A stretch of 64,000 nt of DNA, taken from positions 1,860,001 through 1,924,000 of the forward strand of contig NZ_JBHTLI010000001.1 in the NCBI RefSeq assembly GCF_042678405.1, in the 5' to 3' direction. Position 1 is the first letter of the stretch. The number at the start of each line of letters is the position of its first letter. The position numbers and the translations under genes are program-made. A model generated the notes under the pieces. It searched no databases, was not told the origin of the DNA, and saw nothing but the letters and a program-made list of their open reading frames with translations. Source of the DNA: Salegentibacter_A chungangensis (GTDB lineage: Bacteria; Bacteroidota; Bacteroidia; Flavobacteriales; Flavobacteriaceae). This document shows, in pieces, positions 51,153 to 59,935 of the stretch.

Positions 51153-53738
51153 ATGCACAGAGAACCAAAACTAGAGAGATTTAATGACAGTGTGCTTGCA
51201 AAATACCAGGTTTATAACAGCATCTTCTTGACCCTACCTTTTGACGATGTTAGGAAAACAGGAGCGTTGTTGCCTTTATTTCAGGAAATTTGTGAAGCCG
51301 GATTTAAGAAAAACCAGAACCCGTCTGAAATAATCGAGACATTCTTCAGTAAGTATCAGGAAAACCCTTCAGAAGAGGAGCGAATTAACCTTCTTTTTAG
51401 GTTCATACAGTATATAGAACGGCAGGTGGTTTTATTTGATGCTATCGAAGATGCCTCTTTTCCTATTGTGAATAATATGGACGGGCGGGGAACCCTGAGG
51501 AATGTAAAGGAGGAGGCCGAGGCCAAGAACAAGAATCCGGAACTGCGGGAATACCTCCAGCGATTTAAGGTGAGGCCGACCCTTACTGCCCACCCGACGC
51601 AATTCTACCCGGGAGCGGTACTGGGGATCATTACAGATCTGGATCAGGCGGTTCAAAAGAACGATCTTACTGCAATTAAGAAGCTCTTAGCGCAGCTTGG
51701 GAAAACTCCATTCTTTAAAAAGGAGAAGCCTACACCTTACGATGAAGCAGTTAGTCTCATCTGGTATTTCGAGAATGTGTTCTACCAGAGCGTAAGCACC
51801 ATCTTTAATTATATTCAGCATAATATTTTTGATGGGGAAGAGATTAATAACGAGGTGATTAATCTTGGTTTTTGGCCCGGGGGTGACCGTGACGGAAACC
51901 CTTTCGTTACTACCGAGATCACGTTGAAAGTAGCACAGCGGTTAAGAAGATCTATCCTGTTAAACTATTACCGCGATATAAGAAAGCTTAAAAGAAGACT
52001 GACCTTTGACGAGGTAGATCAGATTATGGGTGAACTTGAGATTGCACTGTATGAAAGTGCAGTTTCCGCTACCGGAGAGATTAAACTATCACTTAAGGGC
52101 TTTAAGGATAAGCTTCATAAGATCAAAGGTATAGTTAAGACCAGGCATAATTCTCTTTTTCTTGATGAAGTAGATGACCTTATCAATAAAGTAAGCATCT
52201 TTGGATATCATTTCGGAACACTGGATATAAGACAGGATTCCGGAAAGCACGAGGAAGTAGTTGATGAACTCGTTAAATTCAGCTCTGAAAAAGACCTTGA
52301 TCTTCTTCCGAAGAATTACAGGGAATTGTCAGATGATGAGCAAATTGATGTTCTTACGGGAGTGAGTGCAAAACTTGACCCTGAAGAGCTTGATGAAGGA
52401 ATGGGCAAAGCCACGATTTCTTCAATTTATGCAATGCAGGAAATCCAGAAAAGAAACGGAGAGAACGGTGCCAATCGCTACATTATAAGTAATTGTGGCA
52501 GCGTTCAGGGAGTGCTTGAGCCTTTTGCCTTTATGAGAATGAGTGGCTGGGAAAAGCCGAGTGTAGATGTGATCCCGTTGTTTGAAACCGTGCCCGATCT
52601 CCAGGCAGCACATAAAGTGATGGAGGTCCTGTATACTAATCCTGTATATAGCGAACATCTTAAGAGAAGAGGAAATAAGCAAACCATAATGCTCGGATTT
52701 AGTGATGGTACTAAAGATGGCGGTTATTTGATGGCCAACTGGAGTATTTATAAGGCTAAAGAAATGTTGACCGAAGTGTCAAGGAAGTATGACATTAAAG
52801 TCGTCTTCTTTGATGGACGAGGAGGACCTCCTGCGCGTGGTGGTGGTAAAACTCACCAGTTCTATGCGTCTTTAGGCCCGGGAATCGAAAACGAAGAAAT
52901 TCAGCTTACCGTACAGGGGCAGACCATTAGTTCCAATTTCGGGACAAGAGACTCCTGCGCATACAACCTTGAACAGTTGCTGAGTTCCGGTGTTTCTAAT
53001 GAGATCTTTAGTGAAGGTAAGAATATCCTTAGCGAAGAAGACAGGGCAACAATGAACGAGCTTGCTGAATCCAGCTACAATACTTACATGAGCTTTAAGC
53101 AACACCCTAAGTTCATTCCGTATCTTGAAAAAATGAGTACGTTGAGATACTACTCTAAAACTAATATAGGTAGCCGTCCCACCTCCAGAAATAAGTCGGC
53201 TAAACTGAACCTGACCGATCTTAGGGCAATCCCGTTTGTAGGAAGCTGGAGTCAGTTGAAGCAAAACGTTCCCGGTTTCTATGGCGTGGGTACTGCACTT
53301 GAAAAGTTTGAGAAAGAAGGGAATTTTGATAAGGTAAAGCATCTGTATAACAATTCGGTCTTTTTCAAGACACTTCTGGAGAACAGTATGATGAGTTTAA
53401 CCAAATCTTTCTTCGATCTTACTGCGTATATGAAAGAAGACGAAGAGTTCGGTGAATTCTGGCAAATAATTTATGATGAATACGAGCGCACCAACAGGAT
53501 GCTCCTTAAAGTTACCGGTTATCAGGAACTGATGGAGAATCAGCCTGCAGGTAAAGCTTCTATTCAGGCCAGAGAGCGTATTGTATTACCACTCTTGACT
53601 ATACAGCAACATGCGTTACGTAAAGTTCAGGAGCTGGAGAAAGGCGGAGATAGCCTGAAGGATAAACTGGAAGTCTATGAGAAAATGGTAACCAGATCTC
53701 TTTACGGTAATATTAACGCAAGTAGAAACTCTGCATAA
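51153..53738 (+). CDS. ppc: Phosphoenolpyruvate carboxylase
   Basis: This enzyme fixes bicarbonate onto PEP to make oxaloacetate, refilling the TCA cycle. The catalytic His is in RPTLTAHPTQFYPG (about residue 146), and the PEP-binding region is WPGGDRDGNPFVTTE. FDGRGGPPARGGGKTHQFYA corresponds to the conserved GRGG mobile loop and substrate loop. The family's N-terminal VLAKYQVYNSIFLTLPF and C-terminal region (LLLKVTGY, MVTRSLYGNINASRNSA) complete it. The 861 aa are short of the usual 880-960, which is normal for the Bacteroidota form. TAATG links it to dinB. Confidence 0.95.
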   Translation: MHREPKLERFNDSVLAKYQVYNSIFLTLPFDDVRKTGALLPLFQEICEAGFKKNQNPSEIIETFFSKYQENPSEEERINLLFRFIQYIERQVVLFDAIEDASFPIVNNMDGRGTLRNVKEEAEAKNKNPELREYLQRFKVRPTLTAHPTQFYPGAVLGIITDLDQAVQKNDLTAIKKLLAQLGKTPFFKKEKPTPYDEAVSLIWYFENVFYQSVSTIFNYIQHNIFDGEEINNEVINLGFWPGGDRDGNPFVTTEITLKVAQRLRRSILLNYYRDIRKLKRRLTFDEVDQIMGELEIALYESAVSATGEIKLSLKGFKDKLHKIKGIVKTRHNSLFLDEVDDLINKVSIFGYHFGTLDIRQDSGKHEEVVDELVKFSSEKDLDLLPKNYRELSDDEQIDVLTGVSAKLDPEELDEGMGKATISSIYAMQEIQKRNGENGANRYIISNCGSVQGVLEPFAFMRMSGWEKPSVDVIPLFETVPDLQAAHKVMEVLYTNPVYSEHLKRRGNKQTIMLGFSDGTKDGGYLMANWSIYKAKEMLTEVSRKYDIKVVFFDGRGGPPARGGGKTHQFYASLGPGIENEEIQLTVQGQTISSNFGTRDSCAYNLEQLLSSGVSNEIFSEGKNILSEEDRATMNELAESSYNTYMSFKQHPKFIPYLEKMSTLRYYSKTNIGSRPTSRNKSAKLNLTDLRAIPFVGSWSQLKQNVPGFYGVGTALEKFEKEGNFDKVKHLYNNSVFFKTLLENSMMSLTKSFFDLTAYMKEDEEFGEFWQIIYDEYERTNRMLLKVTGYQELMENQPAGKASIQARERIVLPLLTIQQHALRKVQELEKGGDSLKDKLEVYEKMVTRSLYGNINASRNSA

Positions 53739-54259
53739 TGACATTAAATCAGATAGATTCTTCACATTACAATGTTTTTTACCAGGGATATATTGACCTT
53801 ATTCCCAAAGACAAATCATTGACAGAGCTTCTGGAGGAGAATAGGAAAGAGCTCCGGGAGTTGTTTAAGAAACTTTCTGAAGATAAGCTGGCTTTCCGCT
53901 ATGCTCCTGAAAAATGGAGCATAGCGGAATTGCTTCAGCATCTTATAGATGTTGAGCGTATCTTTCAGTATCGTGCACTTAGCATTGCAAGGAAGGATAA
54001 GACCTCTCTGCCGGGCTTTGATCACGATGCCTATGTCCCGGCATCAGAAGCGGAGCACAGAAGCTTAAAAGACCTTGAAACAGAGTTTTTAGTGGTAAGA
54101 GAATCTACCATACTTCTTTTTAAAAGTTTCAGCGAAGAGATGTTGCTTCGAATTGGCTCGATGAATGCTGCACCGGCAAGTCCCGCGGCTATAGGATTCA
54201 TAATTACCGGGCATACTAAACATCACCTGAAGATTCTTAAGGAAAGGTATTTGAGATGA
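53738..54259 (+). CDS. DinB-family protein
   Basis: This 173-aa four-helix-bundle protein has the conserved DinB residues KWSIAELLQHLIDVERIFQY (metal-binding His in LQHL) and IIGHTKHHLKILKERY, written here as FIITGHTKHHLKILK with the second His pair. DinB superfamily members are metal-dependent enzymes, often thiol transferases. The substrate here is unknown. It overlaps ppc by one base and the following YihY gene by four. The codons for the conserved RYAPEKWSIAE region contain a perfect 14-bp hairpin. Confidence 0.9.
   Translation: MTLNQIDSSHYNVFYQGYIDLIPKDKSLTELLEENRKELRELFKKLSEDKLAFRYAPEKWSIAELLQHLIDVERIFQYRALSIARKDKTSLPGFDHDAYVPASEAEHRSLKDLETEFLVVRESTILLFKSFSEEMLLRIGSMNAAPASPAAIGFIITGHTKHHLKILKERYLR
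53894..53929. repeat. Perfect 14-bp inverted repeat inside the dinB-like gene
   Basis: TTCCGCTATGCTCC (53894-53907) and GGAGCATAGCGGAA (53916-53929) are exact inverted copies around an 8-nt loop TGAAAAAT. They lie wholly in the coding region and translate to the conserved YAPEKWS segment. There is no T-run after them. Confidence 0.8.
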
Positions 54260-55254
54260 TGGAGTCTTTAAAGACTTTCTGGAAGCTTCTGACAAAAACA
54301 TATTTTAGCTGGGCTAAAAATGAACCTTATGGTCGTAGTGGTACCATTGCCTATTATTCTCTTTTTTCACTTCCCGGTCTTTTAATCATTGTTATCAGCA
54401 TTGCCGGTTATTTTTTTGGAAGAGAGGCAGTGCAGGGCAGGATCACCGATGAGATAGGTGATCTCATAGGGGTTCAGACCGCTGAGGCTATAGAAGGAAT
54501 GATCACCAATGTAGCCCTTTCTGAAAAATCTACCCTGACGATCATCCTGGGAGCCGGAATATTATTGTTCGGTGCCACGGGAGTCTTTTTTCAGTTGAAG
54601 CTGGCTATGAATAATATCTGGAATGTTGCTGAAAAAAAGACTGATTTTAAACATCTCTTACTGGATAGGGTGATCTCCTTAGGTATGGTGCTCGTTATTG
54701 GCCTATTACTTTTGGTTTCCCTGGTCATTTCAGCCGCTTTGAGTGTGGTTAGTGACCGGATTCAAAGTTATGCGCCCAATATCACGGCTTTTATGGTCGA
54801 TACCGCAAACTTCACTATTTCCTTCCTGGTATTTACCACACTGTTTATAGCTATTTTTAAGTTGTTACCGGATATTAAGATCAGGTGGAGAATCACCATT
54901 TTTGGAGCAGCGCTCACTACCGTTCTGTTCCTGATTGGAGAGTTCTTGATCGGCTTTTATCTTGGGCAAAGCGAGCTGGCTTCGGTTTATGGCGGAGCTT
55001 CTTCTGTGGTGCTTATTCTTTTGTGGGTGTACTATACCTGTCTTATTCTGTTTTTCGGGGCAGAATTTACCAAGCAATACGCTTTATATAAGAATGAAAA
55101 AGTGGTTCCTAATGAACACGGCGAGCCGGCCATTTATCAGGAATTAGAGAAATTGAATGAAAAAAAGCTTCAGCTTAAGGAAGAGAAGAAAATAATAGAT
55201 AAGCTTAAATCCAATTTAGGCTGGGAGGAGAAAAAGAAAGAAGAAGAGCAGTAA
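54256..55254 (+). CDS. YihY/BrkB-family inner membrane protein
   Basis: This 332-aa membrane protein of the YihY (formerly ribonuclease BN-like) family has about six helices: GLLIIVISIAGYFFG, LTIILGAGILLFGATGVF, MVLVIGLLLLVSLVISAAL, FTISFLVFTTLFIAIFKLLP, FGAALTTVLFLIGEFLIG and SVVLILLWVYYTCLILFFGAEFTK. The family motif GRSGTIAYYSLFSLPGLL is at the N-terminus, and YGGASSVVLILLWVYY is the typical sixth segment. The cytosolic tail is highly charged and coiled-coil-like. The function is unsettled. It overlaps the dinB-like stop by 4 nt in ppc-dinB-yihY. Confidence 0.92.
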   Translation: MMESLKTFWKLLTKTYFSWAKNEPYGRSGTIAYYSLFSLPGLLIIVISIAGYFFGREAVQGRITDEIGDLIGVQTAEAIEGMITNVALSEKSTLTIILGAGILLFGATGVFFQLKLAMNNIWNVAEKKTDFKHLLLDRVISLGMVLVIGLLLLVSLVISAALSVVSDRIQSYAPNITAFMVDTANFTISFLVFTTLFIAIFKLLPDIKIRWRITIFGAALTTVLFLIGEFLIGFYLGQSELASVYGGASSVVLILLWVYYTCLILFFGAEFTKQYALYKNEKVVPNEHGEPAIYQELEKLNEKKLQLKEEKKIIDKLKSNLGWEEKKKEEEQ

Positions 55255-55344
55255 TAACCTCCGCAATTAAAGACTTAATAAAGCTTTAACTCTTAAGCCC
55301 TTATTTTTATAAATGCCTTAATAGCCTTTCAGGAGCCTGATTTT

Positions 55345-55352
55345 TATATTTG
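55345..55352 (+). promoter_or_regulatory. -7 element of the DJ-1/PfpI gene
   Basis: TATATTTG lies 25 nt before the ATG at 55378. I saw no TTG at the -33 position. Confidence 0.55.
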
Positions 55353-55377
55353 GGATAAACCAAAAAAAGCAAAAATT

Positions 55378-55926
55378 ATGGAAAAGAGAATAGCAATTTT
55401 AGCTACAAACGGATTCGAAGAAAGCGAACTGAAATCGCCAAAAGAAGCTATGGAGAAAGAAGGCTTTAAGGTGGATATTGTTAGTCTTGAGAAAGGGAAG
55501 ATCAAAGCCTGGGATGGCGACCACTGGTCTAAAGAATATGATGTGGACTATAGCCTGAGCGAGGTAAGCGCCAAAGATTATAACGCACTGGTTCTTCCTG
55601 GTGGTGTTATAAATCCTGATAAGTTAAGAAGAAGCGATGAAGCGCTTGTGTTTGTAAGAGATTTCTTTAAGCAAAGCAAACCCGTAGGCGCTATTTGTCA
55701 CGCCGCGTGGACCTTGATTAATGCGGAAGTGGTGAAAGGCAGAACGATGACTTCTTTCAATTCTATAAAAAAGGACCTGGAAAATGCAGGGGCTTTATGG
55801 GTAGATAAGGAAGTTGTTGTAGACGAGGCTTTTGTGACCAGTAGAAATCCTGGAGACCTTCCTGCATTTAATGCCAAGATGATCGAAGAGATCAAGGAAG
55901 GGAAGCACGATCTTCAACACGCATAA
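55378..55926 (+). CDS. DJ-1/PfpI-family protein (YhbO-like)
   Basis: This 182-aa protein belongs to the type 1 glutamine amidotransferase-like DJ-1/PfpI group, which in bacteria protects against glycation and general stress. The nucleophile-elbow cysteine is in VGAICHAAWTLI, and NPDKLRRSD and GFEESEL carry the conserved Glu near the active site (N-terminal ATNGFEESELKSP). The end SRNPGDLPAFNAKMIEEI is typical of YhbO/PfpI proteins. It is a single gene with a strong terminator after it. Confidence 0.93.
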   Translation: MEKRIAILATNGFEESELKSPKEAMEKEGFKVDIVSLEKGKIKAWDGDHWSKEYDVDYSLSEVSAKDYNALVLPGGVINPDKLRRSDEALVFVRDFFKQSKPVGAICHAAWTLINAEVVKGRTMTSFNSIKKDLENAGALWVDKEVVVDEAFVTSRNPGDLPAFNAKMIEEIKEGKHDLQHA

Positions 55927-55945
55927 GGTTCAGGACCGAATAAAC

Positions 55946-55980
55946 AAAAAAAAGGAACGTTTTAAACGTTCCTTTTTTTG
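55946..55980. terminator. Bidirectional terminator after the DJ-1/PfpI gene
   Basis: AAAAAAAGGAACGTTT and its near-exact inverse AAACGTTCCTTTTTTT form an A-stem-T hairpin. It serves the DJ-1/PfpI gene (plus) and the acidic protein gene (minus). Confidence 0.9.
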
Positions 55981-55995
55981 TTTAAATCTGGATTA

Positions 55996-56292
55996 TTATT
56001 TGTCTTCGTCCTCTTCAGTATCTTTTTCCGGAATCTCTACGATTGGTTCATTGTAGTCTGAATCGTCATAATCATCTTCATCAAAATTAGCCATAGTGTT
56101 TTCCAGGCGGGTACTTACTTTAACCAGGTAAATGGTATCATCTGTTTTTACCTCTACAGCATCTATAGTTTCATTTTTGGCATTTTTAAATGAAATGATC
56201 TGGCCATCGTCATAACCATCGGGATACCTGTCTACCAAAAGGCCAAGAATTTCCGGGGTTAGTTTTTTGTAGTCTACTATTATCCTTTTCAT
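55996..56292 (-). CDS. Small acidic protein conserved in flavobacteria, function unknown
   Basis: This 98-aa protein has a folded-looking N-terminal part (KRIIVDYKKLTPEILGLLVD, IISFKNAKNETIDAVEVKTD) and a very acidic C-terminal tail (FDEDDYDDSDYNEPIVEIP, ending EKDTEEDEDK). I do not recognise a function. The acid tail may contact nucleic-acid-binding proteins, but nothing in the sequence proves it. It has no hydrophobic segment. It lies upstream of the DJ-1 terminator and 90 nt after the aroB start on the opposite end, with a likely own promoter. Confidence 0.75.
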   Translation of the reverse strand: MKRIIVDYKKLTPEILGLLVDRYPDGYDDGQIISFKNAKNETIDAVEVKTDDTIYLVKVSTRLENTMANFDEDDYDDSDYNEPIVEIPEKDTEEDEDK

Positions 56293-56382
56293 ACTTAGAA
56301 TGATTTATGCAATTATAAAGAAAAATATAAAACCGCTGGCTTCCTTAAGATAAATTGAAAGTAATTTTTAATTATGTAAAAA

Positions 56383-57450
56383 TCAAGGTTTTGAATAGAA
56401 ATCGAACGCATTTTTTATGAGCTCGTTGGGAACGATACAGTCTATAACAGGTTTACCGATATCTTCCAGGAGCACAAAGTTGATGTTTCCGCGTTCATTT
56501 TTCTTATCGAACTTCATCAGCTCGATGATTTTTTCAATATCCGGACTCTCAAAGTCTACTTTACCGAAGATATCTTTAATAGAGGAATTTATCTCATTAA
56601 GTGTATTTTCAGGAAAACCCTTAAGTTCTTTGGAAATATAAGTGGCCAGGATCATTCCAATAGCAATGGCTTCCCCGTGAAGCAGGGTCTTCTTGTCTTT
56701 GTGGCTAAGAAAGTAAGACTCTATGGCGTGGCCCAGGGTGTGGCCGTAATTAAGTGTTTTTCTCAGGCCTTTTTCTGTGGGATCCTGACTGACGATATCT
56801 TTTTTTATCCTGACCGATTCGGCTATGATGTCGTCCAGGTCCTCAAGCCCAAGCTGGTCTAAGGAAGTTACCTTTTTCCAGTAATCTTTGCTTTTTATGA
56901 GTCCGTGTTTCATAATTTCAGCCAAGCCGCTTCTCATTTCATTCCCCGGGAGGCTAATCAGGAAAGAAGTGTTAATGAGTACCATTTCGGGCTGGTTGAT
57001 CACTCCAATCTGGTTTTTCAGGGAACCCAGGTCTACACCGGTTTTTCCTCCTACAGAAGCATCTACCATAGAAAGCAGGCTGGTAGGTACATTTATATAG
57101 CTTATCCCTCGCTTAAATGTAGAAGCCACAAATCCTCCAAGATCGGTTACCACACCGCCTCCAAGATTTATCATCAGGCTTTTCCGGTCGGCATCCAGGT
57201 CAGAAAGAGTGCTCCAGACTCCCATACAGGTCTCCAGGTTCTTGAATTCTTCCCCAGCCTCCATTTCTATAACCTCGGTTTCTGCTTCGTTCTGGAGCAA
57301 GGCCATAAATGAAGAAAGGCAGTGAATATGGGTATGGGTGTCTACAAGGATAAATATCTTTGAGGGATTAGATTTTTTAAGGTATTCATTCAGCCGGTTA
57401 AAGGCTGTTTCATTATAAAATACAGGGGCCTCGATTGCCGTTATACTCAT
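56383..57450 (-). CDS. aroB: 3-dehydroquinate synthase
   Basis: AroB makes 3-dehydroquinate from DAHP, the second step of aromatic biosynthesis, using NAD and a divalent metal. Motifs are LGGGVVTDLGGFVAST (NAD site, written NLGGGVVTDLGG), PTSLLSMVDASVGGKTGV, GLAEIMKHGLI (metal/substrate), and the zinc-binding LNYGHTLGHAIES and HGEAIAIGM. The 355 aa fit. The 107-nt gap to the divergent proline dehydrogenase gene holds that gene's promoter. Confidence 0.96.
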   Translation of the reverse strand: MSITAIEAPVFYNETAFNRLNEYLKKSNPSKIFILVDTHTHIHCLSSFMALLQNEAETEVIEMEAGEEFKNLETCMGVWSTLSDLDADRKSLMINLGGGVVTDLGGFVASTFKRGISYINVPTSLLSMVDASVGGKTGVDLGSLKNQIGVINQPEMVLINTSFLISLPGNEMRSGLAEIMKHGLIKSKDYWKKVTSLDQLGLEDLDDIIAESVRIKKDIVSQDPTEKGLRKTLNYGHTLGHAIESYFLSHKDKKTLLHGEAIAIGMILATYISKELKGFPENTLNEINSSIKDIFGKVDFESPDIEKIIELMKFDKKNERGNINFVLLEDIGKPVIDCIVPNELIKNAFDFYSKP

Positions 57451-57527
57451 AGCTTTTGCCGTTTTTCAAATTCTTAAAAAGACCCCAAAATAAGGAGAAA
57501 TTATGAATAAAATCAAACTTCAATAGT

Positions 57528-57535
57528 TATCTTTG
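57528..57535 (+). promoter_or_regulatory. -7 element of the proline dehydrogenase gene
   Basis: TATCTTTG, a consensus -7 box, lies 22 nt before the ATG at 57558. Confidence 0.55.
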
Positions 57536-57557
57536 TTAAGCAATAATTATTACCCCA

Positions 57558-58760
57558 ATGATCAGAAGAAAAATTTTCAACGACACCAAGACAGCATTTA
57601 AGCTTAAATCTAATGTTGAATTGGACAGGGCAATGTTCCTCTTTAGTATGATGAGCAAACAGCGTTTGGTAACAGCAGGTATCTTCCTGACCAAACTTTC
57701 CCTGAAACTTCACTTACCTGTTGAAGGATTAATTAAAAAAACCATTTTTGAACAATTTTGCGGCGGAATTACCGAAGAAGATTGCAAGCCAGTCACGAAA
57801 GAGATGTATGCCGAAAATCTTCACAGTATTCTTGACTACTCGGTAGAGGGGAAGAAAACCGAAGAGGAATTTGATGCTGCTCTTAAGAAAAAGAAGAGTC
57901 TCATTGAATTTGCTGCAAAAAGTAATGAACTTCCATTCGCCGTTTTTAAACCTACCGGAATAGGGAGATTTGAAATATGGGAAAAGCTTACAGAAAAGAT
58001 CAGTCTGAGTGATGATGAAAAAGAAGAGTGGGAGCGTGTAAAGGCACGTGTGGAAGAACTTTGTGAGACAGCTCTAAAACACAAGGTGCGTCTTTATGCC
58101 GATGCCGAGGAAAGCTGGATGCAGGGTGCAGCTGACGATCTTATGGAAGAGATGATGAAAAAATATAATAAGGAAGGGGTTTATATTTTCAACACATTCC
58201 AATGTTACCGTTGGGACAGACTTCAGTATGTTAAGGATCTTCACGAAAAAGCGAAAAAGGAAGGCTTCAAGGTTGGAGCTAAGATCGTGCGTGGCGCCTA
58301 TATGGAAAAGGAAAACGCCAGAGCTAAAAAACTTGGTTATGTGACTCCTATTTGTGAAAATAAGGAGGCGACGGACGTACAGTTTAACAGTGTGATGTCT
58401 TACTGCCTTGCCAACCTGGATGATATTTCGGTATTTATAGGTTCTCACAACGAGGTTAGTAATTACCTGGCGCTTCAGATTATGGAAGATAAGAACCTGG
58501 CTCAGGACGATCAGCGTATCTGGTTCAGTCAGTTATACGGGATGAGTGACCATATTAGCTATAACCTGGCAAAGAAGGGTTATAATGCTGCTAAACTGCT
58601 TCCTTTCGGACCCGTTAGGGATGTGGTGCCTTATCTTTTAAGAAGGGCTCAGGAAAATACCTCAGTAAAGGGGCAGACGGGTAGAGAGCTTTCTCTGTTG
58701 CGGGAAGAACGTAAACGCCGAAAGGGAGAGCCTACCAAACACGACAGGGAAGAGCATTAA
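57558..58760 (+). CDS. Proline dehydrogenase
   Basis: This FAD enzyme oxidises proline to pyrroline-5-carboxylate, feeding electrons to the quinone pool. The 400-aa protein is a stand-alone PRODH, not PutA. The TIM-barrel motifs visible are RLYADAEESWMQ, YIFNTFQCYRWDRLQYV, KIVRGAYMEKENARA (flavin and substrate), IGSHNEVSNYLAL and FSQLYGMSDHISYNLAKKGY, then the C-terminal PFGPVRDVVPYLLRRAQEN. The N-terminal helical arm (LDRAMFLFSMMSKQRLVTAG) is typical of flavobacterial forms. A terminator follows. No P5C dehydrogenase is adjacent. Confidence 0.93.
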   Translation: MIRRKIFNDTKTAFKLKSNVELDRAMFLFSMMSKQRLVTAGIFLTKLSLKLHLPVEGLIKKTIFEQFCGGITEEDCKPVTKEMYAENLHSILDYSVEGKKTEEEFDAALKKKKSLIEFAAKSNELPFAVFKPTGIGRFEIWEKLTEKISLSDDEKEEWERVKARVEELCETALKHKVRLYADAEESWMQGAADDLMEEMMKKYNKEGVYIFNTFQCYRWDRLQYVKDLHEKAKKEGFKVGAKIVRGAYMEKENARAKKLGYVTPICENKEATDVQFNSVMSYCLANLDDISVFIGSHNEVSNYLALQIMEDKNLAQDDQRIWFSQLYGMSDHISYNLAKKGYNAAKLLPFGPVRDVVPYLLRRAQENTSVKGQTGRELSLLREERKRRKGEPTKHDREEH

Positions 58761-58785
58761 AAAATGCCTTTTAGTATAAGTAAGT

Positions 58786-58812
58786 AAAAAAGCTGCCATT
58801 GGCAGCTTTTTT
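58786..58812 (+). terminator. Terminator after proline dehydrogenase
   Basis: AAAAAAGCTGCC and GGCAGCTTTTTT pair around ATT, with flanking A and T runs. It lies about 26 nt after the stop. Confidence 0.9.
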
Positions 58813-58986
58813 ATGTACAGGCTTTATTCTCGAAAATGCACATAGAATTTTGATTTCATTAGCGGCAAGGCTGCCTTTCAAAGAATTTTATTCAAAAAAC
58901 GTAAATTTTTATACTTGAATATACCTATAAAAAGAGTCCTTTCTTCGAGGTACTTTTATCCGGTTTAACAACCTAATAAAAGTATT

Positions 58987-59850
58987 ATGAAAAAATCAAT
59001 GCTTTACCTGAATACCTCGGTTATTTTTCTTGGCACTTTGTTTTCATCCTGTTCAAAAACAGATGAAATTGACCAATTTTCAGAAGATCCAAGCGCTAAA
59101 GACTTGTCTGTAGAGACTCTGAATCTTAAGTATTCCGGAAAGAACGATGAAAAACTACGTGTTTTTAAAGGTCCGCAGGTCCAGCTGGGCGAAGGGAAAA
59201 TCCGGTCGTGGATAAGTCTGGATTCTGAAGACTTTCCTGTAGAGATAGGGCTGGTTATGACCAGTGAGGTATTCAATAACCTGGAGATACTGCCTGAATC
59301 TCATACACCCGTGGTTTTGCCGCTGCATCATAAGGCCAAAGAATTAACGCCTTTTGAGCACGTGGGGGTAAACTGGCAGTCAGCGGGGCATTTACCCGTA
59401 TTTTTAGTGAAACATTTTGATATTCACTTCTATATGATAACCAATGAAGAACGTTTAGCTATACCCGAGTATTCAGCAAGTACCGATGCCGCTTTTAATC
59501 TTTTTCCGCCGGAAGGCTATATGCCCGGAGATTATGGTGCACCGCCGGGAGAGGATGCAGTGTATCCTCAAATGGGAAAACACTGGTTACCTCTTGACTT
59601 GCCTTCATATTTGCCATTTACCGAGATTATGGTTCTAGGAACTTATAACGGGGAGTTTATTTTTATTGAACCTATGATCACACTCGAGGTTTTACAGTCT
59701 AACCCGGACTTTAGTGGAGCTTATTCTCAGCCAATGTATTTTCAGGAAACTTCTAATTACCCTACAACCTACAATATTTATGAGGATGCGGATACAGGAG
59801 ATGTCTACGTTTCTTTAAGTGAGTTTGTGGCTAGACAGGCCGGAGAATAA
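58987..59850 (+). CDS. Lipoprotein of the DUF5602-like type, function unknown
   Basis: This 287-aa protein has a lipoprotein signal peptide (KKSMLYLNTSVIFLGTLFSSC, acylated Cys22) followed by an acidic stretch (SKTDEIDQFSEDPSAKD). The mature part has the pattern VGVNWQSAGHLPVFLVKHFDIHFYMITNEE, with His pairs that could bind metal, and a later FPPEGYMPGDYGAPPGEDAV and YPQMGKHWLPLDLPSY. From memory, the GH-P-HFDxHFY arrangement fits the DUF5602 group of flavobacterial exported proteins, but I am not certain. It probably faces the periplasm. It is a single gene with a terminator after it. Confidence 0.78.
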   Translation: MKKSMLYLNTSVIFLGTLFSSCSKTDEIDQFSEDPSAKDLSVETLNLKYSGKNDEKLRVFKGPQVQLGEGKIRSWISLDSEDFPVEIGLVMTSEVFNNLEILPESHTPVVLPLHHKAKELTPFEHVGVNWQSAGHLPVFLVKHFDIHFYMITNEERLAIPEYSASTDAAFNLFPPEGYMPGDYGAPPGEDAVYPQMGKHWLPLDLPSYLPFTEIMVLGTYNGEFIFIEPMITLEVLQSNPDFSGAYSQPMYFQETSNYPTTYNIYEDADTGDVYVSLSEFVARQAGE

Positions 59851-59886
59851 TATCTAAGAAAGGATATTAATGATCTCAAAAAAAAG

Positions 59887-59912
59887 AAAAGCTGCCGGTT
59901 GGCAGCTTTTTT
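59887..59912. terminator. Terminator between the lipoprotein gene and the YebC-like gene
   Basis: AAAAGCTGCC and GGCAGCTTTT pair around GGTT, with six or more T after. It serves the lipoprotein gene and, in reverse, the YebC-like gene. The stem resembles that at 58786. Confidence 0.88.
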
Positions 59913-59935
59913 ATATCCAAGAGTTAGTTTAAAAA

